Position numbers and translations under genes: made by a program. A stretch of DNA of 64,000 nucleotides from an uncultured Lachnospiraceae bacterium. Its GTDB lineage: Bacteria > Bacillota > Clostridia > Lachnospirales > Lachnospiraceae. How positions within the stretch are numbered: position 1 is the stretch's first letter; the number at the start of each line of letters is the position of its first letter. The notes under the pieces are model-generated. The model did not search any database. It saw only the letters and a list, made by a program, of their open reading frames with translations, and was not told the DNA's origin. Shown in pieces: positions 7,488 through 15,621 of this stretch. The stretch is taken from NCBI GenBank assembly GCA_947629865.1, contig CANRFJ010000002.1, positions 1-64,000 on the forward strand, given 5' to 3'.

Positions 7488-8335
7488 AGGCACACAGAGA
7501 ATTGTGGGAGAGGGCGTTTGGCGATCCGGATGAATATATGGATTTCTATTTTTCGCAGAAGGCGGTGCGGAGCGGAGTGTATTCGGATTATCACAGGGGA
7601 GAACTCTGCGCCATGGCCTATTTTACGCCTTATCGGGCCGTATACCGCGGCAGGGAGTGTAAGGCCCACTATATCGTGGGCGTGGCCACGGAGGCGGAGT
7701 ACCGGCGCCAGAAGCGGATGACTAGGCTGGTGGAGCAGGGAATCGAAGTGTGCCGCCAGGAGGGGAGCCCTGTCGTCTTTTTGTCGCCGGAGAAACCGAG
7801 AGTGTACCAGTCCATGGGATTTGTCGGGACATACTGGAGACAGACCACTACGGTGGACATCGGGGGGAAAGAGTGGTTCCGCGCCGTTCCCTTTGGCGGA
7901 CTTCAGAAAAATGACAAGAGGGAACTGAGCAGCTTTGTGGAGGATATGCTGTCCGCGGAAAAGTTTGAACTCTATCTGGAACATTCGCCCGCCTATTACC
8001 GGGAGGTGGCCGGAGAGATGAACTCCCTGGGCGGCGACGTGCTGGTTCTGTACCGGGGACAGGAGATTGTGGCGGCGCTCTGCTATATCCATGAAAAAGA
8101 AGAATATGAGGTGACGGAACTGATCTGCCGCCGTGAGCTGGGCAGGGAGGCAGTGGAGACGGTCTGCCACTATCTGCGGACGCGGCGGCTTGTCATAGAG
8201 GACAGTTATTTTATTCCGGAGTTAGACGGAGAGGGCGTATTTCGGGAAGAACAGGAGAAGCCCTACATTATGTACCGGTCTGTCTTTTCAAGGGAGAGTC
8301 CGGTGTTGAAATGCTATATCAACGATCTGACATAA
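7484..8335 (+). CDS. GNAT acetyltransferase, Eis-like (COG4552)
   Basis: The protein has 283 residues. The N-terminal GNAT half includes [41 protein letters not shown], where the [12 protein letters not shown] stretch matches the acetyl-CoA-binding R/Q-x2-G/R-x-G/M region in degenerate form. YQSMGFVG follows. The second half looks like a further GNAT-like fold, as in Eis proteins, but the C-terminal SCP2-like domain of mycobacterial Eis appears absent or short. The substrate is unknown. It is coupled to ispF by a 4-bp overlap, and its end overlaps the convergent P-type ATPase by 22 bp. Confidence 0.8.
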   Translation: MKAHRELWERAFGDPDEYMDFYFSQKAVRSGVYSDYHRGELCAMAYFTPYRAVYRGRECKAHYIVGVATEAEYRRQKRMTRLVEQGIEVCRQEGSPVVFLSPEKPRVYQSMGFVGTYWRQTTTVDIGGKEWFRAVPFGGLQKNDKRELSSFVEDMLSAEKFELYLEHSPAYYREVAGEMNSLGGDVLVLYRGQEIVAALCYIHEKEEYEVTELICRRELGREAVETVCHYLRTRRLVIEDSYFIPELDGEGVFREEQEKPYIMYRSVFSRESPVLKCYINDLT

Positions 8336-10491
8336 TCCAGTATGGGGAGAACCTCAAAGAAATTCGGGAACAGGAGGAAAGCTCCGACAAACAGGATGGA
8401 TATGCCCACACAGACAGCCATGCGCCGCCGCGTCATCGGATGGCACACAAAGGCGCAGACGCCGAGGCTTACAATGCCGCCGGACAGCAGGTTCAGTGTG
8501 CTGACCAGGACGCTGCTCAGACAGAGCGGCCCGGCGAGGAACTGAATCGCGCTCAGAATGACGCACAAGGTCAGTGCTCCCGGCAGGGAGATGCGCATGA
8601 CATGGCGGAGGAAACCGGAGGAGGCCGCCTCCTCATGGTGTTCGAGCGCCAGCAGGAAACTGGGTATGCCAATGGCGGTGGCTCCAATCAGGCTCAGCTG
8701 AATGGGAGTAAAGGGATAGGGTTTTCCCATAATGATAAACAGTGCACACAGAAGGATGGAATAAATGGTCTTTGTCAGATAGAGGGCGCTGACGCGCTCG
8801 ATATTGGAAATGACTGTCCGTCCTTCTTTTACTATATTGCGCATGGAAGAAAAGTCGGAGTCCATCAGAACTATGTGGGCGGTCTGCTTGGCGGCGTCTG
8901 CGCCGTTTGCCATGGCGATGCCGCAGTCGGAGTCCTTCAGCGCCAGGACGTCGTTGACTCCGTCGCCTACCATACCCACGACATGTCCCGCCGACTGGCA
9001 GGCGTGGATGATAGACTGCTTGGCCTCCGGAGATACACGGCCGAAGACGGTGTAGCGCTCTGCCATTTCCCGCAGGGCCGCCGGATCGTCCGGCAGAGAG
9101 GATGCGTCGATGTAATCTCCAGCCCCCGCGATGCCGGCCTGCAGGCCGACCGTGGAGACGGTGGCCGGATTGTCGCCGGACACAAGTTTGATCTTCACAC
9201 CCTGCCTGTCGAAGAAACGGAAGATTTCCGGTGCATCCTCCTTGATGCAGTCAGACAGGCGGATCAGGGCGAGCGGAGCTGTCTCCTCCGGATCCAGAGA
9301 AGCGTCCGCACTGGAGGGGAGAGACGGGCAGGAGGCGAGTAACAGCACCCTGAACCCCAGGGCGGCTGATGCTTCCGCCTCCGACAGGACGGAGGAATCT
9401 TCGGTGAGAAATTCCGGCGCACCCAGTACAAAGGAGCCCTCCCCCTCAAAGGAAGCGCCCATAAACTTGCGCCGGGAGCTGAAAGGGATGCTGTCCAGAA
9501 CGGGAAACGGCTTTGTGTCGTGAAAATATCTCTGCAGCGCGCGGCCCGTCGCATTGGCCTCAGGGAAGGCAAAGGAGAGTCCGTCCATAATGCGGCGGAT
9601 TTTTCCCTCCGGACACCCGCGGAGCGGGCAGACGGCCTCCACAGACAGCTCGCCGGTGGTGATGGTGCCGGTCTTGTCCAGACAGAGGACGTCTACCCGC
9701 GCCAGCGCCTCTATGGCCTCCATCTCCTGTACCAGCGCTTTTTTGCGGGCGAGCCGCCCCACTCCCAGAATAAAGGAGACGCTGGTGAGGAGAACCAGGC
9801 CCTCCGGAATCATGCCCAGAACGCCTGCCACGGTATTGACGAGGGAATCGGAGAGGTTCTCTCCGGCGCGGAAGAACTGGATGCAGAACAGGGCGACGCC
9901 AATCGGCAAAATGGCATAACTCACATATTTGATGATCCGCTTGATAGCGTCCTGCATCTCGGAGGAGGCCCTCTTTTTGGTACGGGCCTTTTGCATGAGG
10001 CGGGCGGCGTAGCTGTCCTCTCCGGTGTGCTGAACCTGCGCTGTGCCGCTTCCGGCCGTGATAAAACTTCCGGAATATAGAAAGTCTGCCGGATTTTTCC
10101 GCACGGGGACAGACTCCCCCGTCAGAAGGGATTCGTTTACCTCCAGCCCGCCAGAGGTGAGAACTGCGCAGTCGGCCACGATCTGGTCTCCGGCGCCCAC
10201 CTGAAGGATGTCCCCCGTCTGCAATTCGTCAATGGGAATCTCACGGATTTCACCGCCCGCAATCAGCCTTGCTTTCGTGGCGGTAATGACAGAAAGGGCG
10301 TCGATGAGTTTTTTGACTTTTAACTCCTGTATGATCCCAATCAGGGAGTTGGAGACGACGATGCCCATGAAAAATACATTTTTGTACTGACCGGAGAGCA
10401 GAATAAGACCGAATAGAATCAGATTCAGCAGGTTAAAGTATGTAACGATGTGGGAAAAGATTATCTGTCCTGTGGATTTCACTGCTTTCAT
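8314..10491 (-). CDS. Cation-transporting P-type ATPase (CtpE-like, HAD-IC)
   Basis: This ATP-driven membrane cation pump has 725 residues. Hallmarks in order are the actuator loop NESLLTGES near 118-126, the membrane motif GMIPEGL, the phosphorylated Asp in CLDKTGT near 270, and the hinge MVGDGVNDVLALKDSDCGIAM. Six C-terminal membrane segments follow. It resembles the CtpE/heterogeneous subgroup, where Ca2+ uptake has been reported for the mycobacterial member. The ion here is not certain. The N-terminus begins directly at the first membrane segment (KSTGQIIFSHIVTYFN), so the short cytoplasmic leader usual in the family is missing or very short. GGGAGGG precedes the start. Confidence 0.9.
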   Translation of the reverse strand: MKAVKSTGQIIFSHIVTYFNLLNLILFGLILLSGQYKNVFFMGIVVSNSLIGIIQELKVKKLIDALSVITATKARLIAGGEIREIPIDELQTGDILQVGAGDQIVADCAVLTSGGLEVNESLLTGESVPVRKNPADFLYSGSFITAGSGTAQVQHTGEDSYAARLMQKARTKKRASSEMQDAIKRIIKYVSYAILPIGVALFCIQFFRAGENLSDSLVNTVAGVLGMIPEGLVLLTSVSFILGVGRLARKKALVQEMEAIEALARVDVLCLDKTGTITTGELSVEAVCPLRGCPEGKIRRIMDGLSFAFPEANATGRALQRYFHDTKPFPVLDSIPFSSRRKFMGASFEGEGSFVLGAPEFLTEDSSVLSEAEASAALGFRVLLLASCPSLPSSADASLDPEETAPLALIRLSDCIKEDAPEIFRFFDRQGVKIKLVSGDNPATVSTVGLQAGIAGAGDYIDASSLPDDPAALREMAERYTVFGRVSPEAKQSIIHACQSAGHVVGMVGDGVNDVLALKDSDCGIAMANGADAAKQTAHIVLMDSDFSSMRNIVKEGRTVISNIERVSALYLTKTIYSILLCALFIIMGKPYPFTPIQLSLIGATAIGIPSFLLALEHHEEAASSGFLRHVMRISLPGALTLCVILSAIQFLAGPLCLSSVLVSTLNLLSGGIVSLGVCAFVCHPMTRRRMAVCVGISILFVGAFLLFPNFFEVLPILDYVRSLI

Positions 10492-10596
10492 CTGCTTGCC
10501 CTCCCTCTATGGATATTAGTATATAATATGGAGAGAGCGCGGTCAATGAAAAAGATGTGTTTTTCACCGAATTTTCAAAAAGGAAAAATTTCAAAA

Positions 10597-10628
10597 TTTG
10601 CAGGTGGCGCAATTTGCGGGTAGCGCAA
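10597..10628. repeat. Tandem 16-nt direct repeat upstream of tRNA-Thr
   Basis: TTTGCAGGTGGCGCAA is followed at once by TTTGCGGGTAGCGCAA (14 of 16 identical). It lies 12 bp before the tRNA-Thr -35 box. The function is unknown. Confidence 0.6.
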
Positions 10629-10639
10629 AAAGAAATTAG

Positions 10640-10668
10640 TTGACACAGGCGGATTCTTTTGGTAGAAT
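10640..10668 (+). promoter_or_regulatory. Promoter of tRNA-Thr
   Basis: TTGACA, a 17-bp spacer and TAGAAT lie 38 bp upstream of the tRNA. Confidence 0.8.
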
Positions 10669-10706
10669 ATCAATTCGTAAGGGCATACTCAATTCAGATG
10701 CCGGCT

Positions 10707-10779
10707 GCTGTTATAGCTCAGGTGGTAGAGCGTCGCCTTGGTAAGGCGGAGGTCACGGGTTCAAATCCCGTTAACAGCT
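10707..10779 (+). tRNA. tRNA-Thr (anticodon GGT)
   Basis: Acceptor arms GCTGTTA and TAACAGC pair. The loop TTGGTAA gives GGU, and the T arm contains TTCAAAT. It stands alone, convergent with the sigH gene 18 bp away. Confidence 0.95.
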
Positions 10780-10797
10780 TATCCTATAATCGGGAAA

Positions 10798-11412
10798 TCA
10801 ACGGGAAAGTTTCTTTTTGATTCGCTGCAGAGCGTTGTCGACGGACTTGGGCGTCCTGCCCAGACGCTTTGCAATCTGCTGGTAATTACACCCATCAATG
10901 TACAGATTAACGACAGATTTTTCAAAGGCGCTGAGGCCGTGCTCCAGCTTGCTCTCAATTGTTGTCACATTCTCCCTGTCAATCAGTATATCTTCGGGAT
11001 TGATCAGATTGGCGGGCTGTAAGGTGTCGGCCAGGATCTCATGGGAGAGGCGCTCCTCCGCGTCGTCGCTCATGGACGAATAGAGGGAAACATAGGAATT
11101 CAGAGGCGAGTTTTTCAGACGGTTCGCCCCCTTTATGACATTGCAGAGCTGGTTTTCGATGCACTGGCTGGCGAAGGAGATAAAGGTTCCGTCCGCCGGG
11201 GAGGAATAACTGCGGATTGCTTTGTAAAGGGCAATCATCCCCTCTTGAATCAGATCATCGTTCTCCCCGCCAATCAGATAGAGCGTGCGGGCTTTTTTGC
11301 GCACGAGGGCCTTATATTTCTCCAGCAGAAAATCGGTGGCTGCATCCTCGCCACCGTGACTGAAATCCACAATCTCCTCATCCGTATAAGAAGCGTAGTC
11401 GTGCTCTGTCAT
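10798..11412 (-). CDS. sigH: SigH-type RNA polymerase sigma-70 factor
   Basis: The 204-residue sigma factor has region 2 at about 25-100 (core-binding NDDLIQEGMIALYKAIRSY) and region 4 at the end, a helix-turn-helix reading YQQIAKRLGRTPKSVDNALQRIKKKL. Its length and motifs fit Spo0H/SigH, which directs early sporulation transcription in Firmicutes, in line with cotJ genes in the window. The ATG at 11412 has GGAGGT five bases upstream. A GTG three bases earlier is too close to that site. It lies downstream of mrnC-rlmB, the classic SigH neighbourhood in Clostridia. Confidence 0.9.
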   Translation of the reverse strand: MTEHDYASYTDEEIVDFSHGGEDAATDFLLEKYKALVRKKARTLYLIGGENDDLIQEGMIALYKAIRSYSSPADGTFISFASQCIENQLCNVIKGANRLKNSPLNSYVSLYSSMSDDAEERLSHEILADTLQPANLINPEDILIDRENVTTIESKLEHGLSAFEKSVVNLYIDGCNYQQIAKRLGRTPKSVDNALQRIKKKLSR

Positions 11413-11448
11413 CACTTACCTCCGTTCTTCGGTCTTCTGTCGGGCGTC

Positions 11449-12204
11449 TCATCCGGGCATCCGCTGCCGTACAATCTCATAGGCCAGCACACCGGCGGCC
11501 ACAGAGGCGTTCAGCGAATCGATGTCCCCTCTCATGGGGATGGATGCGGTGTAGTCGCAGCGCTCCCTTACGAGCCGGCTCACGCCGCTCCCCTCGTTCC
11601 CGATGACGAGGCCGATGGGGCCGGTGAGGTTCTGGCGGTACATGATATCGCCGCCCATGTCGGCGCAGACAAACCACATGCCCCGCTTTTTCAGTTCGTC
11701 AATCGTGGCGCTCAGATTGGACGTCCTTGCCACCGGAGTGTAGTGCACGGCTCCGGCAGACGCCTGGACGACTGTGGAGGTCAGTCCGACGGCCCGCCGC
11801 CGGGGGAGAATGACGCCGTGGGCTCCGGCCAGATTGGCTGTCCGTATGATCGCCCCCAGATTGTGGGGATCCTCGATGCCGTCCAGCAAAAAGAAAAACG
11901 GATCCTCCCCTCTTTTTTCCGCCAGGGCAAACATATCCTCAATCTCGCCGTAGGATAGGGCGGACAGTATGGCGACGACGCCCTGGTGGTGGCTCCCGCC
12001 CATATGATCCAGCCGCTCTTTGGGCACAAAGTCCACGCGGGTATTTTTCTTTTTTGCCTCCTTTAATATAGAAAGAACAGGGCCGTCCTGGCAGCCCTTC
12101 TGGACGAAAAGCCGTTCGACCGGCTGCCCCGCCCGGAAGGCTTCCAGTACGCTGTGCCGTCCCTCAATCCTGTTTTCTGAAGATGCTTCTGTCTGCTCTC
12201 TCAT
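11449..12204 (-). CDS. rlmB: 23S rRNA (guanosine-2'-O)-methyltransferase RlmB
   Basis: This SpoU-family methyltransferase probably methylates G2251 of 23S rRNA with SAM. The 251-residue protein has an N-terminal substrate-binding domain (GRHSVLEAFRAGQPV) and the trefoil-knot motifs LDGIEDPHNLGAIIRTA, GLVIGNEGSGVS and IPMRGDIDSLNASVAAGVLAYE. The start with GGAGG and 5-nt spacing is preferred. A further ATG at 12225 overlaps the mrnC stop but has no ribosome binding site. Confidence 0.92.
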   Translation of the reverse strand: MREQTEASSENRIEGRHSVLEAFRAGQPVERLFVQKGCQDGPVLSILKEAKKKNTRVDFVPKERLDHMGGSHHQGVVAILSALSYGEIEDMFALAEKRGEDPFFFLLDGIEDPHNLGAIIRTANLAGAHGVILPRRRAVGLTSTVVQASAGAVHYTPVARTSNLSATIDELKKRGMWFVCADMGGDIMYRQNLTGPIGLVIGNEGSGVSRLVRERCDYTASIPMRGDIDSLNASVAAGVLAYEIVRQRMPG

Positions 12205-12224
12205 GTGCGCCTCCGTTCTCTTCA

Positions 12225-12665
12225 TTATATATTGATGGATAATTTACTCAGGGCATATTCCAAAAGTTCTACGGCCCGTCCGGTATTGCCCGACAGGTAC
12301 AGGTAGCCGAACAGGGCCTCCAGTCCGGTGGCGCTCCGGTAGTCGTGTATGTCGGCGTGTTTTGCCACGGAAGCAGATTTGGCGTTTCTCCCGTGGCGGT
12401 AAGCGTCCTGTTCGTCCTCCGTCAGGACGGGAAGCATGGCTGCGGCCAGTTTTGCCTGCGTTCCGGCGTTTACCAGGGAGCTGGTCTGCCGGTGGAGAGC
12501 CTTTACAGGCCCCCCGTTGTGCTCCAGTATCAGCGTCCGTATAATGAGGTCGAAGACCGCGTCGCCCAGATATGCCAGCTTCAGCGGCGAGAGCGTCCGG
12601 AAATCCGGATTTTTGCAGGGAAAGAGAGTGTGGATCTCCTCCAGTAGATTTTTTGGTGTGTCCAT
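12225..12665 (-). CDS. mrnC: Mini-ribonuclease 3 (MrnC)
   Basis: The 146-residue protein carries an RNase III catalytic domain without the double-stranded RNA-binding domain. LAYLGDAVFDLIIR is the signature helix with the catalytic Asp, and GLEALFGYLYLSG is the second acidic motif. In Bacillus this enzyme matures 23S rRNA ends. The linkage to rlmB, which acts on the same RNA, fits. It is probably the first gene of the mrnC-rlmB-sigH transcription unit. Confidence 0.92.
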   Translation of the reverse strand: MDTPKNLLEEIHTLFPCKNPDFRTLSPLKLAYLGDAVFDLIIRTLILEHNGGPVKALHRQTSSLVNAGTQAKLAAAMLPVLTEDEQDAYRHGRNAKSASVAKHADIHDYRSATGLEALFGYLYLSGNTGRAVELLEYALSKLSINI

Positions 12666-12802
12666 AATATCCTGTGAAATGCTCCTTGTAAATATTGGTA
12701 TTGTTTTTGTCTATTGTAACAGTTTCATGGGACTTGTCAAGGAAGGCGGGGAAAAGAATATACAAAATGCCCAAAAAAAACAGAATAAAATAAGGATTTT
12801 AG

Positions 12803-12831
12803 TTGCATTTTTTGAAAATAAGTGATACAAT
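12803..12831 (+). promoter_or_regulatory. Promoter of the surface xylan locus
   Basis: TTGCAT, a 17-bp spacer and TACAAT with an extended -10 TG lie about 60 bp before the 12891 start. Confidence 0.6.
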
Positions 12832-12890
12832 GTGACTAACATTCAAAGTGTGTAAGTGTCTGTACTTACCGAGTGAAAAGGAGGATTAGA

Positions 12891-15494
12891 ATGAGCAAGT
12901 CGAATGGTAAGACATCAAGAATTGTCAAAAAGACTTTAGCTGCCGTGCTTTCACTGGCGATGGTTGTATCGTCGCTGGCTGTCACAGGCACCGGTTCTGA
13001 CGCCGCCAAGAAGGGCAAAGTCAAGAAGGTCAAAGTGACCAGTCCGGTTGTGAATGGCGGTCAACTGGTTTTGAAAAAGGGCCAGAAGAAGCAGATTAAA
13101 GTAAAAGTGACCACTTCTAAGAAAAGCGTTAGCAAGAAGGTTACTTACAAGACAAGCAACAAGAAGGTTGCCAAGATTGTTAAGTCCAAGGGTAAGGTAT
13201 ATGTAAAGGCAGTTGGCAAAAAGGGGAAGACTGCCAAGATTACAATTATCTCCAAGGCAAACAAGAAGAAAAAGGCGACATTGAAGATTAAGATTGGTAC
13301 GCCGATTAAGAAACTCTCAGCTCCGACGTATACAGAGACGCGGACGCTTGTGGACAACAAGAAGCTGACTGAGTTGAAGAAGACGCAGGTAGCGGCCAAG
13401 AAGATGACCGTTGACCAGGCCACGAAGCAGTGTACCAAGGTTACAAAGACCAAGAAAAAGGTATCAAAGAAGACTATCACGATTTACACCGGCATCAAGG
13501 ATGAGGCGAACGACACCCAAACTTCCATTACCTATAAGATAGGATTAAAGTACTCGCCCAAGAAGCCGACCATCAAGTCGCTGAAGTGGAAGACCAACAA
13601 GAAAAGCCTTCTCATGGTTACGCCGAAGGGAGTTATCTCCGCCAAGGAGAAAAAGGGTAAGGCCAAACTGTATGGCTATGCCAAAGACGGCTCCGGCAAG
13701 AAGGTTACTCTGACCGTAAATATTGAAAAGAGCCCGGTTGGCCCGACTCCGACTCCGCACTATGAGAACGAGACTCGTGATAAGACTGTCATTGAGGACT
13801 TCGAGAGCTATGATGTGGGATACAACTGGGAGAGCGACGACTACAAGGGAACTGCCGGCAAGGCGACGAAGGGCATCGAGTATGTCAATGCCAACTGCGG
13901 TAAGATGACCGTTGTAAAGGATCCGGAAGATCCGAACAACAAGGTGCTGAAGATTGAGTACAACGGCAACACACAGGCCTATGACTATGCGCCGATCTTC
14001 AACATCAAGCTGCCAAAGGAGATGAAGAACTACTCGGCTGTACAGGTACAGTCCCGCGTTGTATCTAACTCCTCTGACTGCAAGTACAAATCGGCCGTGG
14101 CATATTTTGATAAGTATAACAAGATCACGCCGGACTACTACTTCGACACAGAGTTGACCGAGGCGGACGCCACACAGAAGAAGATTGACAAAAAACTGTT
14201 GCGCTTCAGCGTGGACACGCCGATGGCAAAGGGCCGCGACGAGAAGTTCAACGTGAAGAAGGGCCAGAAATTCGAGGGAATGGAATACAACAACAAGAGC
14301 TTCCCGATGTTCTATGACGCATGGTCAACGAACAAGATAGACGCCAACCGGACAGTGGGCTACAAGGAGAAGGAAACCGATCCGGCCTGTGGCTGGCACC
14401 AGAACACACTGGAGTTCCAGATGACAGAGATCAACAACGCAGATGCGACGCTGATTGAGCAGAAGAACATCGCGATGGTACTGGGAAGTACTTACTCCGG
14501 CAAATATACCGGTGGACAGTACACCACGCTGTATCTTGATAATGTGGCATTCCTGGAGGGCGAGATACCGTGTACGGCCATGACGGTGGAACCGGCGGCA
14601 AAAGAAGTGGCAGTCGGACTCCACACATCCATCACGGCAGAGACAGATATCACCTTCACCCCGGCCAACACGACGCAGAAGGAAATCGTATGGACCTCCA
14701 GCAACGAGAGCGTTGCAAAGATCGACGCATCTTCGAGTAACCCGAAGATCTACGGTCTGAAAGCGGGCACTGTTAAAATCACAGCAGCGCTCAAGGCAAA
14801 TCCGGCCATCACGGCAGAGTACAATTTGACGGTAGTAGAGCCGAAGGCAGCCCCGGCAGACTTGAAAGTGGATCTGACCAAACTCGTGCCGACCAAGAAG
14901 CAGGAAGAGATTGATGCGGAGGATGCAAAGGCAGATAAGGACAAGGCGAAGATCTTCACCTTCTCCAACATCGAACCCAAACTTGAGAACGGCGTGCTGA
15001 ACATCCCGTTCAAGGAGGCCAACAACGAGCAGGTAGTCATCGACCTTGGATCAGGCGTGGACCTCACCCAGTACAAGGGCGTGGCCATAGACGGCGAGGC
15101 GACCGACCAGGTGACGTTTGAACTGTATCCGGAGGAGACCAACTTCACGACCGACAAGTATTGGGAGAAAAAAGTGGAGTGGAAGACCTATCCGTTCTTC
15201 GAGGGCTCCTGTCTGAACCGTTCCTACGAGGGAACCAACAACGGAGGATACGGCAGAGAGACCGTATGGTGCAACTGGACCAATGACGGTAAATACAAAA
15301 ACCCGGAGACCAAGGAGTTCGAGGAATCCATCACCATACACGGAAGCCTGAGGAATGTGCGCTGGATTATGCTGAAGGCCAACAAGTACAACACATCAGC
15401 GCCGTCGCACACGTTCAAGATTTACGGTATCACCTTCAAAAAGGATGCGTATGTCAACAACAGGCCGACCGATAAGGACCTGGGGTTGAAATAA
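12891..15494 (+). CDS. Secreted Ig-like/carbohydrate-binding-like protein, non-catalytic
   Basis: The 867-residue exported protein has a signal peptide (VKKTLAAVLSLAMVVSSLAVTGTGSDA). Two very lysine-rich Ig-like stretches follow at about 35-130 and 225-285, then a short GPTPTP linker. A beta-sandwich-like region opens with VIEDFESYDVGYNW near 300-590. After that come a BIG2 domain at about 595-690 (VWTSSNESVAKI) and a final beta-rich region to the end. Both large regions look like carbohydrate-binding modules, but I cannot name a family. No hydrolase residues are evident. It precedes a related protein and a GH10 xylanase, so a role in holding plant polysaccharide is likely. AAGGAGG fixes the start. 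Confidence 0.75.
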   Translation: MSKSNGKTSRIVKKTLAAVLSLAMVVSSLAVTGTGSDAAKKGKVKKVKVTSPVVNGGQLVLKKGQKKQIKVKVTTSKKSVSKKVTYKTSNKKVAKIVKSKGKVYVKAVGKKGKTAKITIISKANKKKKATLKIKIGTPIKKLSAPTYTETRTLVDNKKLTELKKTQVAAKKMTVDQATKQCTKVTKTKKKVSKKTITIYTGIKDEANDTQTSITYKIGLKYSPKKPTIKSLKWKTNKKSLLMVTPKGVISAKEKKGKAKLYGYAKDGSGKKVTLTVNIEKSPVGPTPTPHYENETRDKTVIEDFESYDVGYNWESDDYKGTAGKATKGIEYVNANCGKMTVVKDPEDPNNKVLKIEYNGNTQAYDYAPIFNIKLPKEMKNYSAVQVQSRVVSNSSDCKYKSAVAYFDKYNKITPDYYFDTELTEADATQKKIDKKLLRFSVDTPMAKGRDEKFNVKKGQKFEGMEYNNKSFPMFYDAWSTNKIDANRTVGYKEKETDPACGWHQNTLEFQMTEINNADATLIEQKNIAMVLGSTYSGKYTGGQYTTLYLDNVAFLEGEIPCTAMTVEPAAKEVAVGLHTSITAETDITFTPANTTQKEIVWTSSNESVAKIDASSSNPKIYGLKAGTVKITAALKANPAITAEYNLTVVEPKAAPADLKVDLTKLVPTKKQEEIDAEDAKADKDKAKIFTFSNIEPKLENGVLNIPFKEANNEQVVIDLGSGVDLTQYKGVAIDGEATDQVTFELYPEETNFTTDKYWEKKVEWKTYPFFEGSCLNRSYEGTNNGGYGRETVWCNWTNDGKYKNPETKEFEESITIHGSLRNVRWIMLKANKYNTSAPSHTFKIYGITFKKDAYVNNRPTDKDLGLK

Positions 15495-15621
15495 GACCAC
15501 AGGCCGGCAGGAACCGGAGATAATCCGGAATCCGAAGTTAATAACGCGTGCCTCCCGTGGGGAGGCGGGAGGCAGCGATATTAAAAATAAACCAAAAGAG
15601 TCATGATAGGAGGTAGAAATT

